Positions 1-7,002 of a DNA stretch of 8,659 nt are shown here, piece by piece. Position 1 is the first letter of the stretch. Each line of letters opens with the position of its first letter. The stretch comes from Atribacterota bacterium. GTDB lineage: Bacteria > Atribacterota > Phoenicimicrobiia > Phoenicimicrobiales > Phoenicimicrobiaceae. The DNA lies in the NCBI GenBank assembly GCA_030668465.1, contig DAOUTX010000036.1:1-8659 (forward strand). Reading direction: 5' to 3'. The notes below the pieces were generated by a model, which had not been told where the DNA came from, ran no database searches, and saw only the letters and a list, made by a program, of their open reading frames with translations. The position numbers and the translations under genes are program-made.

Positions 1-236
1 CGATTAACAATTTGGATGGGGATGGTTATGGATATATGTGGAGTATAATCCCCGAAGAATCAGGGTTTGGGAATGGTTTTTATCATACAGGAACCGGCGT
101 TCATCTTCTGGCTGTATTACCTGAGAAGAAACTGGTATTAGTTCATCGTGTAGATACAGATAAAGACTTTGATATTACCTGGAATGAGATTCGTCAGCTG
201 ATGTATATGATAGCAGAAGCACGCATCTCAAATTGA
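1..236 (+). CDS. Serine hydrolase (beta-lactamase/penicillin-binding-protein-like), C-terminal fragment
   Basis: This is the 3' end of a gene that begins before the window; the reading frame is open from base 3 and ends at TGA (234-236), leaving about 77 codons. The visible part resembles the C-terminal lobe of the class C beta-lactamase-like serine hydrolase family: a GYGYMW segment, then FYHTGTG, then a hydrophobic strand pattern LLAVLPEKKLVLVHRVDTD. In this family the third catalytic-site motif is KTG or a variant such as HTG, and the HTG seen here fits that position. The family includes esterases, D-aminopeptidases and beta-lactamases, so the substrate cannot be named. The catalytic SxxK and YxN motifs, and any signal peptide, would lie upstream and are not visible. 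No convincing terminator follows, and the next gene starts 66 bases on. The family call is fairly secure; the specific function is unknown. Confidence 0.7.
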   Translation, partial: INNLDGDGYGYMWSIIPEESGFGNGFYHTGTGVHLLAVLPEKKLVLVHRVDTDKDFDITWNEIRQLMYMIAEARISN

Positions 237-302
237 ATTGAGCTGTGGCGATACGGATGATAATGATCCACGTACTATTTTTTTATAAGAGGTAAAAGAT
301 AT

Positions 303-1115
303 ATGAAAACAGATAATTATTCCGAGAAGAACAGGGAAGCTTGGAACGAAGCAGCTAGTGTGCATAAAAAGAACAGAAAAGTAGATTATTCGGTATTGTT
401 TAAGAATAAAGACTACTCTATGCTGGATACCACACTATCATCTCTTCTTAAAAAGATATCATTATCCGGTAGAACTGTCGCCCAGCTTTGCTGTAATAAT
501 GGACGCGAACTGCTGTCGATAGTTAACACTACGGGTGCGACGGGTGTTGGTTTTGATATCTCAGATGAGTTTATTGCAGAGGCAAGCGTAATTGCTAAAT
601 CTGCTAATCTTGATTGTCGATTCGTAAGGACTAATATTTATGATCTTAATACCGAATATGATAACACCTTTGATTTAATCCTGTTCACCGCAGGGGCATT
701 AACCTGGTTTCATGATCTTGGGAGGCTGTTTGAATTAGTTGGAAGGATGTTGAGGCCGGAAGGGTATCTTGTAGTTTATGAAATTCACCCTTTCACCAAT
801 CTACTGGCATTAAAAGAGGAACCTGCCTACGAAGCGAAGAATCCCTATAAAATTGTCTATCGGTACTTCCGGAATGATCCCTGGGTTTCTGACACCGGAG
901 CCGATTACATCGGAAAGACGACATATAAATCCAAGACATTCACCTCATTTGCCCATAAACTATCTGATATCATAACGGCGATAGGCTCCAACAAAATTAC
1001 AATTAAGGAGTTTACCGAGTATCCACACGATGTATCAGCATCCCTTGAAAGTTTGGAGAAGGACAAAATTGTACCGTTATCTTACACAATCCTCGGCCAG
1101 AAGAGCAAAAAATAA
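303..1115 (+). CDS. Class I SAM-dependent methyltransferase
   Basis: A 270-residue predicted cytoplasmic methyltransferase that transfers a methyl group from S-adenosylmethionine to an unknown acceptor. The Rossmann-type core is visible: motif I is VAQLCCNNGREL (59-70), where CNNG replaces the usual GxGxG loop, a variant typical of one well-populated subfamily. The acidic residue for the SAM ribose is D85 in GFDIS. The motif IV strand is FDLILFTAGALTW (123-135), and RPEGYLVVYE (151-160) follows as the strand-5 region. The N-terminal helix NREAWNEAA (10-18) is also common in this subfamily. The ATG is preceded by AAGAGGT at 287-293 with a 9-base gap, which supports this start. The C-terminal ~100 residues (PYKIVYRYFRND onward) probably form the acceptor-binding part. 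Neighbouring genes give no clue to the substrate. The methyltransferase call is strong; whether it acts on a small molecule, lipid or protein is open. Confidence 0.88.
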   Translation: MKTDNYSEKNREAWNEAASVHKKNRKVDYSVLFKNKDYSMLDTTLSSLLKKISLSGRTVAQLCCNNGRELLSIVNTTGATGVGFDISDEFIAEASVIAKSANLDCRFVRTNIYDLNTEYDNTFDLILFTAGALTWFHDLGRLFELVGRMLRPEGYLVVYEIHPFTNLLALKEEPAYEAKNPYKIVYRYFRNDPWVSDTGADYIGKTTYKSKTFTSFAHKLSDIITAIGSNKITIKEFTEYPHDVSASLESLEKDKIVPLSYTILGQKSKK

Positions 1116-1222
1116 TCCAATTGGAAAAAATTAAGAAGCATTGTCTTGTATAAAAATAAGATTTAATCAATCAATCCGGTTATTGGAACGTTATGAGAAA
1201 TTATCCCTCAGGAGATCAAGAA

Positions 1223-1588
1223 ATGAATAAACCTCGTCGATACAGAGTTATTCAATCAAGAAAGACTAATTATTCAGTTCCGATTGTTCTTAAGAATGGT
1301 GAAACGGTCACGATAGGTGAAGAATACAGGGAGAAAGAAACATGGAAAGGTTGGGTTTGGTGTGAAACATCAGAAAAGAAATGCTGGGTACCATACCAGA
1401 TTATTGAAAGACAAGACGAAAGACATGGAAAGCTCAAAGAAGAGTATATAGCTACTGAGCTAAACGTTGAAAAAGATGATTCAATCGAAGCCGAAAAGGA
1501 ATTGAATGGCTGGGTGTGGGGAAGAAATGTAAATAAGAACGAATACGGATGGATACCCTTGGAAATCTTGAAGAAAGAGGAACGATAA
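1223..1588 (+). CDS. Small protein with two SH3-like repeats
   Basis: A 121-residue protein made of two related SH3-like units, roughly residues 7-62 and 74-116. Each unit carries a GWVW segment (43-46 and 96-99) followed by a W-[VI]-P turn (WVP at 55-57, WIP at 110-112), so the second half looks like a duplicated copy of the first. This resembles the 'variant SH3' family, whose bacterial members are thought to act in binding; no catalytic residues are seen. There is no signal peptide or membrane segment, so it should be cytoplasmic. An in-frame ATG at 1193 would add ten residues, but I chose 1223 because AGGAG (1210-1214) sits 8 bases before it, while 1193 has no ribosome binding site. The region is rich in charged residues (many K and E). 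The partner and the biological role are unknown. Confidence 0.75.
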   Translation: MNKPRRYRVIQSRKTNYSVPIVLKNGETVTIGEEYREKETWKGWVWCETSEKKCWVPYQIIERQDERHGKLKEEYIATELNVEKDDSIEAEKELNGWVWGRNVNKNEYGWIPLEILKKEER

Positions 1589-1622
1589 GTGATAGGAGCG
1601 GGTTGCCTCACTGGCTGCGTAA

Positions 1623-1799
1623 AAGGAAGATATTCAGCCATCTGTGGCCTCCCAAAAAGAATTGAAGAAATATGCAGAAGTAAAACACTATCTCATCAGC
1701 CACTTTGATACCTATATTGGGGGTAATTTCGAATAAACCGTGAGTGATCAGCTTGAATTTTTTAAGAAACACCTTCGCAGGAAGAAAAAATCCCCGTGA
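1623..1799 (+). pseudogene. Decayed C-terminal remnant of an alpha/beta hydrolase
   Basis: Reading from base 1623 gives 37 codons (including LKKYAEVKHYLISHFDTYIGGNFE, split here as ...SHFDTY and IGGNFE...), then TAA at 1734-1736, then 20 further codons beginning TVSDQLEFFKKHL, ending at TGA 1797-1799. Together these match the usual tail of dienelactone-hydrolase-like alpha/beta hydrolases, in which HFD carries the catalytic histidine, followed by xYxGxxFE and a final DQxxFxxxHL helix. The TAA falls where that family commonly has an ordinary residue, so one base change could have made it. Just upstream, the same frame is closed by another TAA (1620-1622), and the nucleophile and oxyanion parts are absent, so only a fragment survives between the SH3 gene and the acetyltransferase. 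The family assignment is by motif memory and should be tested by alignment. Confidence 0.5.
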
Positions 1800-1824
1800 A
1801 ATCTCATTAAGAAGAAAATATAAA
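1796..1824 (+). promoter_or_regulatory. Possible sigma-70-type promoter of the YoaP-like acetyltransferase
   Basis: GTGAAA (1796-1801) and TATAAA (1819-1824) are separated by 17 bases. The -10 is a good match, the -35 only 4 of 6, and the region is AT-rich, so this is tentative. It lies 28 bases before the start codon at 1852. Confidence 0.35.
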
Positions 1825-1851
1825 ATTATTAGACGAAGGGAGGTTTTATAA

Positions 1852-2619
1852 ATGAATAGTAAAATAAAAATTATTAGTGTTAATTCAGAAAATATCTCCG
1901 AATATCAACCGGTGTGCTTTTTAAATCCCAAAAACGATGGTTATCTAAAAAAGTTGAAATGGTTAAAAGAACCCTTTTCTAAAGGTCTAATAACTAAACT
2001 GTTGTATCTGGAAAATGAGGGAAAATGTAATGGTTTTATTGAATACATCCCTGGAGAGCATGCCTGGAGAGCAGTTGATGCCAAAGGATATATGTTTATC
2101 CACTGCATCTGGATTTCTCCAAACAAGTACAAGGAAAAAGGATATGGTTCGCTCCTGGTTAAAGAATGCTTTAAAGATGCCAAGAAGGAAGGGAAATATG
2201 GTGTCGCGGTAGTTACCAGTGAAGGACCATTCATGACCGGTAAAGCTCTTTTTTTGAAAAATGGCTTTAATTCTGTCGCTAAGGACAAACCTTCCTATGA
2301 ATTGATGGTTAAAACCATTAAGAGCGGACCTTTACCAAAATTCAGGGATTGGGAAAAGCAACTGAGCCAATATAGAGGACTGAATATTATCTATACTAAT
2401 CAATGTCCCTGGGTGGCCCGATCTATTAAAGAGATAAGTGATATCGCTAAGAAAAAAGGTTTTAAATTAAAAATAGTTGAGTTAGAAAACGCCAGGCAAG
2501 CACAAGATGCACCATCAATATACACTGCATTTAACTTAATTTATAATGGAAAACTTTTGGTTGACCATTATATTTCCAGCAGAAGATTTCTGAATATAAT
2601 TTATAAAGAGTTAAATTAA
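1852..2619 (+). CDS. GNAT acetyltransferase with C-terminal YoaP-like domain
   Basis: A 255-residue two-part protein. The N-terminal GNAT domain (about 1-155) transfers an acyl group from acyl-CoA. Its motif A is visible as IHCIWISP (83-90) followed by KEKGYGS (94-100), matching the Q/R-x-x-G-x-G/A pyrophosphate loop with Lys in the first position. FLKNGF (134-139) is the motif B region. The C-terminal part (about 160-255) resembles the YoaP-like domain found behind GNAT domains in Bacillus YoaP and relatives. It begins with a strand and YTNQCPW (181-187), in a thioredoxin-like pattern but with only one cysteine (C185), so classic disulfide exchange is unlikely. GGGAGG (1838-1843) lies 8 bases before the ATG and fixes the start. 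No membrane segment is seen, so it is cytoplasmic. The substrate is unknown. The GNAT call is strong and the YoaP relation is likely. Confidence 0.85.
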   Translation: MNSKIKIISVNSENISEYQPVCFLNPKNDGYLKKLKWLKEPFSKGLITKLLYLENEGKCNGFIEYIPGEHAWRAVDAKGYMFIHCIWISPNKYKEKGYGSLLVKECFKDAKKEGKYGVAVVTSEGPFMTGKALFLKNGFNSVAKDKPSYELMVKTIKSGPLPKFRDWEKQLSQYRGLNIIYTNQCPWVARSIKEISDIAKKKGFKLKIVELENARQAQDAPSIYTAFNLIYNGKLLVDHYISSRRFLNIIYKELN

Positions 2620-2737
2620 TAGATTAAATCGGTAGCTGCCCTACGTATCATAGGATATATTGAATGTTTTAAGAGAGTGAAGCATCATCTTGTTCCAGGT
2701 ATTTAATGATATAAATTTACCAAAGTACAACAGGGAA

Positions 2738-2760
2738 TAACGGTTCTTCGTTAGGTTTTT
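2738..2760 (+). terminator. Weak candidate terminator after the YoaP-like gene
   Basis: TAACG (2738-2742) pairs with CGTTA (2749-2753) around a 6-base loop and is followed by GGTTTTT. The stem is only 5 bp and the T run is displaced by two G, so the call is weak. It is the only candidate between the acetyltransferase gene and the next promoter. Confidence 0.3.
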
Positions 2761-2770
2761 ATGTCAAATG

Positions 2771-2799
2771 TTGAGATCATGCTTCAAATATTGTACAAT
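2771..2799 (+). promoter_or_regulatory. Sigma-70-type promoter of the diguanylate cyclase gene
   Basis: TTGAGA (2771-2776) and TACAAT (2794-2799) are separated by exactly 17 bases. Each hexamer differs from consensus (TTGACA, TATAAT) at only one or two positions, making this the best promoter in the window. It lies 53 bases before the ATG at 2853, leaving a short leader that contains the ribosome binding site GGAG at 2839-2842. Confidence 0.65.
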
Positions 2800-2801
2800 A
2801 T
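2788..2801. promoter_or_regulatory. Perfect 14-bp palindrome over the -10 box (possible operator)
   Basis: ATATTGTACAATAT reads identically on both strands and is centred between 2794 and 2795, so it covers the whole -10 hexamer of the cyclase promoter. A dimeric repressor bound here would block RNA polymerase directly. AT-rich palindromes of this size can arise by chance, and no regulator gene is present nearby, so the operator role is inference. Confidence 0.4.
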
Positions 2802-2852
2802 GTTTTATGTTAAGGTCTAAACCCTAAAGATATATCTTGGAGAAGAACATTT

Positions 2853-4706
2853 ATGAAAGAGAAAAATATAACTAAAAATCAGTTAATAAATAAACTGGTG
2901 AAATTGAACCAGAGAATTGCCGAATTGGAAAAATCAGTAGTTGAGTACCAACAGGTGGAAGAATCCCTGCGTGAGAGTGAAGAAAAATTTCGAATTCTGG
3001 TAGAAATGGCTACTGACGCTATTTTCTTAGAGACAACAGAAGGTCGTATACTTGAATGCAATACTGCCGGAGCAAAGTTGTTTGATTACACTAAAAAAGA
3101 TATGATTGGATTAACTATAGCTGATTTGGTGCCTGAAGAGTTTGCAAAAATATTGCCTAAAGTGATTACCGAAAAGGAGACTACTCATGGTATTTTTGTT
3201 CCCCGCATAAATAAAAAGAAAGACGGTACTCTCTTTCCCACGGAAATTGCTACCAAAATTGTCAATATCAGAGAAAAACCCAGACTTATAGTTTATGTTC
3301 GTGATATCACCGAGCGTAAGAAAGCTGAAAAAAAACTCAAGAAAGCAAGAAAGATGTTTGCCAATCTCTTTGCAAGCAGTCCTGAAGCTGCTTTGTATCA
3401 TGATAAAGATGGCATCATCATAAATATAAATCCCCACTTTACCAAACTCTTTGGTTATACCTTAAAAAAGATTAGAGGTAGAAATATCGATGAGGGGATG
3501 ATTTATCCTTCAGATAAGATAAAGGAAGGTAAGAGGCTCACCCAGAAAGTGTTAGATGGCTTTTTAAAGTATGAGACTATTAGAAAGAAGGAAGACGGGA
3601 CTTTATTTCCCGTAATTATATCTGCAAGTCCGGTTATGATTGATAAAAAACCTCAAGGAACCGTAGTTTTATATAGAGATATCACTGAACGGAAGCAAAG
3701 TGAAAAGTTAAATGCAGTCTTATATAATATCTCCAGAGCTGCCAATTCTGATATATCTCTTGATCAGCTCTACCCCTTAATCCATAAAGAATTGGGCGCC
3801 ATAATAGATACTACTAATTTTCACATTGCCTTATTAGACCAAAAAGAAAATAGAATATGCTTTAAATATTTTTTTGATGAAATAGATAAAATTTCTATTA
3901 CCTTAAAATATAACAATTTTGGCTCTCTCTCTGCTTATGTAATTAAAACCGGTCAACCTCTTTTGGTTAATCGTAAACAGATAGATAAAATGATAACTCA
4001 AGGAAAAATAATGGAATCTCATTTAGGTACTTTTACTGATAAAACCATCTGGTTAGGAGTTCCTCTAAGGGTAGAGGATAAAGTAATTGGAACTATGGCA
4101 GTTCTAAATTATACAAACTCCCACTTATATTCTCAGAAAGATATAAAAATTATGGAATTTGTCTCCGAGCAGATTGCCACTGCTATACAGAGGAAGCAAA
4201 TGGAAGAAGAGATGGAAAAATTAGCGCACTTTGATAGTTTAACCGGTGCTTGTAATAGAGGGTATGGCTTATCCCTCCTGAAACGAGAATTTAAATTTGC
4301 CCGAAGAAGAAAAACTCCATCATTGTTAGCCTATGTTGATATAGATAATTTTAAAGATATTAATGATGCCTTTGGTCATGTAGAGGGTGACCAAATCTTA
4401 AAGGAAGTAGTTATACTATTAAAATCTACCTTAAGAGAAATCGATATCATCTGCCGTATGGGAGGGGATGAGTTCTTGCTAATCTTCCCGGATAGTTCTC
4501 TAAAAGATCTGTCTATAATTAAAGAACGTTTTAATGAGAATCTAATTAAGTTAAATCAAATCATTAATAAACCCTACAAAATAGGCTTTAGTATGGGTAT
4601 TTCTTGTTATGACCCTGATAATCCCCAACCTATGGATGAGTTAATCCGAATAGCTGATAATAGGATGTATAAAGAGAAAAAGAAAAAGCTTAAAAGGAAA
4701 AAGTGA
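2853..4706 (+). CDS. Diguanylate cyclase, PAS-PAS-GAF-GGDEF
   Basis: A 617-residue soluble enzyme predicted to make cyclic-di-GMP from two GTP. Domain order: a coiled-coil leader (about 5-45), PAS-PAC 1 (about 45-157, ending RDITERK), PAS-PAC 2 (about 167-282, also ending RDITERK), GAF (about 299-446), and GGDEF (about 455-608). The catalytic loop is intact GGDEF (537-541). The product-inhibition I-site RxxD is present as REID (528-531), five residues before it. Other family marks are DSLTG (461-465), the metal-binding D496 in VDIDNF, and FGHVEGD (507-513). No signal peptide or membrane helix is seen, so it should sense cytoplasmic ligands through PAS and GAF; the ligand is unknown. The usual LTGLxNR is LTGACNR here, a mild deviation. 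The C-terminus is very lysine-rich. GGAG at 2839-2842 supports the start. An active cyclase is likely, since no key residue is missing. Confidence 0.92.
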   Translation: MKEKNITKNQLINKLVKLNQRIAELEKSVVEYQQVEESLRESEEKFRILVEMATDAIFLETTEGRILECNTAGAKLFDYTKKDMIGLTIADLVPEEFAKILPKVITEKETTHGIFVPRINKKKDGTLFPTEIATKIVNIREKPRLIVYVRDITERKKAEKKLKKARKMFANLFASSPEAALYHDKDGIIININPHFTKLFGYTLKKIRGRNIDEGMIYPSDKIKEGKRLTQKVLDGFLKYETIRKKEDGTLFPVIISASPVMIDKKPQGTVVLYRDITERKQSEKLNAVLYNISRAANSDISLDQLYPLIHKELGAIIDTTNFHIALLDQKENRICFKYFFDEIDKISITLKYNNFGSLSAYVIKTGQPLLVNRKQIDKMITQGKIMESHLGTFTDKTIWLGVPLRVEDKVIGTMAVLNYTNSHLYSQKDIKIMEFVSEQIATAIQRKQMEEEMEKLAHFDSLTGACNRGYGLSLLKREFKFARRRKTPSLLAYVDIDNFKDINDAFGHVEGDQILKEVVILLKSTLREIDIICRMGGDEFLLIFPDSSLKDLSIIKERFNENLIKLNQIINKPYKIGFSMGISCYDPDNPQPMDELIRIADNRMYKEKKKKLKRKK

Positions 4707-5063
4707 AATACTCTTAGCTCATTTACTTTGAATATCAATAAATTTCCTCAAAAAAGAGGATTTTTAAAACTTTGAGCGCGCTTGAAACTCTCCTCCCACC
4801 CGACTCCCTTAAGTTTTGCAAATTAATAAGAACAACAGAATAATTGCAATAACGGAGCCAAGAAAATTGCCAGCCCTTTAGAAATTATATTTAAAGATTT
4901 TTTTGGAAAAAGAAGGATTTCTAAGATATTTGTCGTATACTATAAATATAAGGTTAAATTGTAAAAAATTAATCTAAATAATTTCAGGATAGAAACTGAA
5001 AAAAAAGATGTTCTGATTGTTTTATTATCTATTTTAAAAATATTTTTTATAGGAGGTAATAGA
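4707..5063. other. 357-bp intergenic gap between the two cyclic-di-GMP genes
   Basis: No gene is supported here. After the weak hairpin at 4745-4765 there is a short C-rich patch (about 4777-4810) that stands out from AT-rich surroundings, then AT-rich sequence to the next gene. TATACT (4936-4941) and overlapping TATAAA (4941-4946) look like -10 boxes, but no good -35 lies at the proper distance. TTGTCG (4930-4935) with TTAAAT (4954-4959) at 18 bases is another weak option. I looked for a cyclic-di-GMP riboswitch and did not find the conserved core. The ribosome binding site of the next gene, AGGAGGT (5051-5057), is a full match 6 bases before the ATG. Confidence 0.5.
4745..4765 (+). terminator. 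Candidate Rho-independent terminator of the diguanylate cyclase gene
   Basis: TCCTC (4745-4749) pairs with GAGGA (4756-4760) across an A6 loop and is followed directly by five T. The stem is short, but its position 39 bases after the stop codon and the adjoining T run fit a simple terminator. Confidence 0.5.
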
Positions 5064-6926
5064 ATGGAAGATGAGAGTATTGCCAAAGAACAACTTATAA
5101 AAGAATTGGATGAAGTGAAGAAAAATATTGCAAAATTAGAAGTAAGCGAAGATATGCATAAATGGGCAGAGGCTAAATTACAGAGAGAGGGTTATGAAAA
5201 AGATATATTATTAAATAATGCTCCGGCAATGATATATTGGTTAGATGGAGAAGGAAAATTTATTATAGTTAATAAATGTTTTGCTGATTTATTTAATAAA
5301 TCCCCCGATGATATAAATGGGAAATATCTATACGATTTATACTCTGAAAAGATTTCTGATAAAATTTATGCTGATAATGTGAAAATAATTGAATCTGAAA
5401 CATCAAAATATGGGATTGAAGAATCTTTGGAAACCCCAAATGGTATGATATGGGTTAGAAGTGATAAAATGCCTTATAAAGATGCGAATGGTAAGGTTAT
5501 AGGCGTAATTGGTGTTTTATTCGATATTACAGATCAAAAAGAAAGAGATAAAGATATAAAAGAATCAGAGGAAAAATTCAGAGTTATTGCCGAAAGAAGT
5601 TTTGACATAATAATTGTGGCTGATGAAAAAGGAATATGCAGCTATGTTTCTCCTTCAATAGAGAGAGCGCTGGGATATACGCCTGAGGAAATACTTAGCA
5701 AGCACTTTCAAATCCTTTTCCCGGAAAATATGCAGAAAAAAGTAGAAAGAATTTGTAATACTTTAATTGGAGGTAAGGAAATTGAGGGGGCAAATCTTGA
5801 AATAATTAGAAAAGATAGGGGGAAAGCGATAGTCGAAGTTAACGGTTCTTCCATAATTGAGGATGAAAAGATAGTTGGAATTCAAATACATTTAAGAAAT
5901 ATAACTGAGCGCAAGTTAGAAGAAGAAATGATAGAGAAAGAAAAAAACAAATTGCAGAAATATATTGATGTAGCAGGTATTATATTAAAGATTATCGATA
6001 GAAATGGTAAAGTAAGTCTAATCAATAACAGAGGTTGTGAAGTTTTAGGATATGCAAAAGAGGAGATTTTAGGAAAAAATTGGATTGATAATTTTGTTCC
6101 GGAAAGACTACAAAACAAAATGAATGATATTTTAGCGAAACTTAGATCTAAGAAAACTATTTCTTATGAACATTTCGAAAGTCCAATTTTAACTATAAAT
6201 GGAGAAGAAAAAATTATTAGTTGGTATAACACTGCATTAAAAGGTGAAAGAGGTGAATTTCAGGGAATATTAAGCTCTGGAGAGGATGTTACTACAAAAA
6301 GTAAAGTTGAACGAGAACTCCAGGAGAATTACCAAAAATTGCAGCAAATTATGGAGGATACTGTTTATACTATGGCCAAAGTTGTTGAAAAAAAAGATCC
6401 ATATTCCGCTGGTCATCAAAAAAGAGTCTCTCAGCTTGCTACAGCTATAGCAAAAGAGATGAAATTACCTAAAGATAAAATTGAAGGGTTAAAGGTTGCA
6501 TCATTGGTTCATGATATCGGGAAAATAGGTATGCCTATAGAGATTTTAAGTAAACCAAGTGGTTTGACTGAATTAGGTCATGATTTAATGACAGAACATC
6601 CTTTAACCGGGCATGATATTTTAAAAGAGATTGATTTTCCTTGGCCAGTTGCTGAAATTGTACTACAACACCATGAAAAAATAAATGGTTCAGGATATCC
6701 CAATGGACTAAAAGGTGATGAAATTTTAATAGAAGCGAAAATATTATGTGTAGCTGATGTTATAGAGGCTATGAGTTCTTATAGGGCTTATAGGCCTAGT
6801 CATAGTATAAAGGAAGCCTTAAAGGAGCTAACTAAAAATAAAGGAATTCTTTATGATTCAATGGTTGTAGATGCTTGTAAAACATTATTTAAGTATAAAG
6901 GTGCAAAATTTAATTTCTTACAGTAA
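5064..6926 (+). CDS. Cyclic-di-GMP phosphodiesterase, PAS-PAS-PAS-HD-GYP
   Basis: A 620-residue soluble protein predicted to hydrolyse cyclic-di-GMP. It has a coiled-coil leader (about 5-42), three PAS domains (about 45-158, 167-284 and 290-414) joined by short helical linkers, and an HD-GYP domain (about 425-612). The metal and catalytic residues are in place: GHQKRV with H451, HDIGK (H483, D484, K487), EHP with H512, QHHE (H536, H537), the GYP loop GSGYP (542-546), and VADV with D565. Y447 sits four residues before H451, where the trinuclear enzyme PmGH has a metal-binding Glu, so a two-metal centre is more likely; that comparison is from memory. No membrane segment is seen. The excellent ribosome binding site AGGAGGT at 5051-5057 fixes the start. 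The gene follows a diguanylate cyclase with a similar leader, so the two probably set the messenger level in opposite directions. Confidence 0.92.
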   Translation: MEDESIAKEQLIKELDEVKKNIAKLEVSEDMHKWAEAKLQREGYEKDILLNNAPAMIYWLDGEGKFIIVNKCFADLFNKSPDDINGKYLYDLYSEKISDKIYADNVKIIESETSKYGIEESLETPNGMIWVRSDKMPYKDANGKVIGVIGVLFDITDQKERDKDIKESEEKFRVIAERSFDIIIVADEKGICSYVSPSIERALGYTPEEILSKHFQILFPENMQKKVERICNTLIGGKEIEGANLEIIRKDRGKAIVEVNGSSIIEDEKIVGIQIHLRNITERKLEEEMIEKEKNKLQKYIDVAGIILKIIDRNGKVSLINNRGCEVLGYAKEEILGKNWIDNFVPERLQNKMNDILAKLRSKKTISYEHFESPILTINGEEKIISWYNTALKGERGEFQGILSSGEDVTTKSKVERELQENYQKLQQIMEDTVYTMAKVVEKKDPYSAGHQKRVSQLATAIAKEMKLPKDKIEGLKVASLVHDIGKIGMPIEILSKPSGLTELGHDLMTEHPLTGHDILKEIDFPWPVAEIVLQHHEKINGSGYPNGLKGDEILIEAKILCVADVIEAMSSYRAYRPSHSIKEALKELTKNKGILYDSMVVDACKTLFKYKGAKFNFLQ

Positions 6927-6959
6927 ATATAACAGGTGCTAGATTCTTCGCAATGTAAA

Positions 6960-6985
6960 ATATGTGCTGATATATTAGCACATAT
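6960..6985. terminator. Perfect 9-bp hairpin after the HD-GYP gene
   Basis: ATATGTGCT (6960-6968) and AGCACATAT (6977-6985) form a perfect 9-bp stem with an 8-base loop, 34 bases after the HD-GYP stop. Only three T follow on the + strand (GTTTG), so it may be a weak terminator, a transcript-end stabiliser or a structure near the start of the following acetyltransferase gene. Read on the other strand it is followed by four T. Confidence 0.45.
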
Positions 6986-7002
6986 GTTTGGGAATGAAAG
7001 TA

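Noticed and set aside
238..264. TTGAGC and GATAAT before the methyltransferase as a promoter
   Set aside because: The spacing is only 15 bases and both boxes are imperfect, so it is not reported as a feature.
303..1115. Loss of the SAM-binding motif in the methyltransferase because GxGxG is absent
   Set aside because: The CNNGREL variant is a known form of motif I in a common subfamily, so it does not suggest inactivation.
1270..1641. Minus-strand open frame of 123 codons opposite the SH3-like gene
   Set aside because: It is a shadow of the + strand gene, whose repeats and ribosome binding site are convincing; the minus-strand product has low-complexity Ser/Phe composition.
2620..2737. Possible decayed gene between the YoaP-like gene and the cyclase promoter
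   Set aside because: All frames are interrupted often and no motif was recognised on either strand.
4809..4877. Minus-strand hydrophobic 22-codon fragment (NFLGSVIAIILLFLLI) that looks like a membrane helix
   Set aside because: It is closed by stops on both sides, has no start codon or ribosome binding site, and AT-rich sequence often gives such hydrophobic stretches. It could be a remnant, but I cannot support it.
4707..5063. Possible cyclic-di-GMP riboswitch before the HD-GYP gene
   Set aside because: The conserved GEMM core and tetraloop-receptor elements were not found by eye on the + strand. A covariance-model search would settle it.
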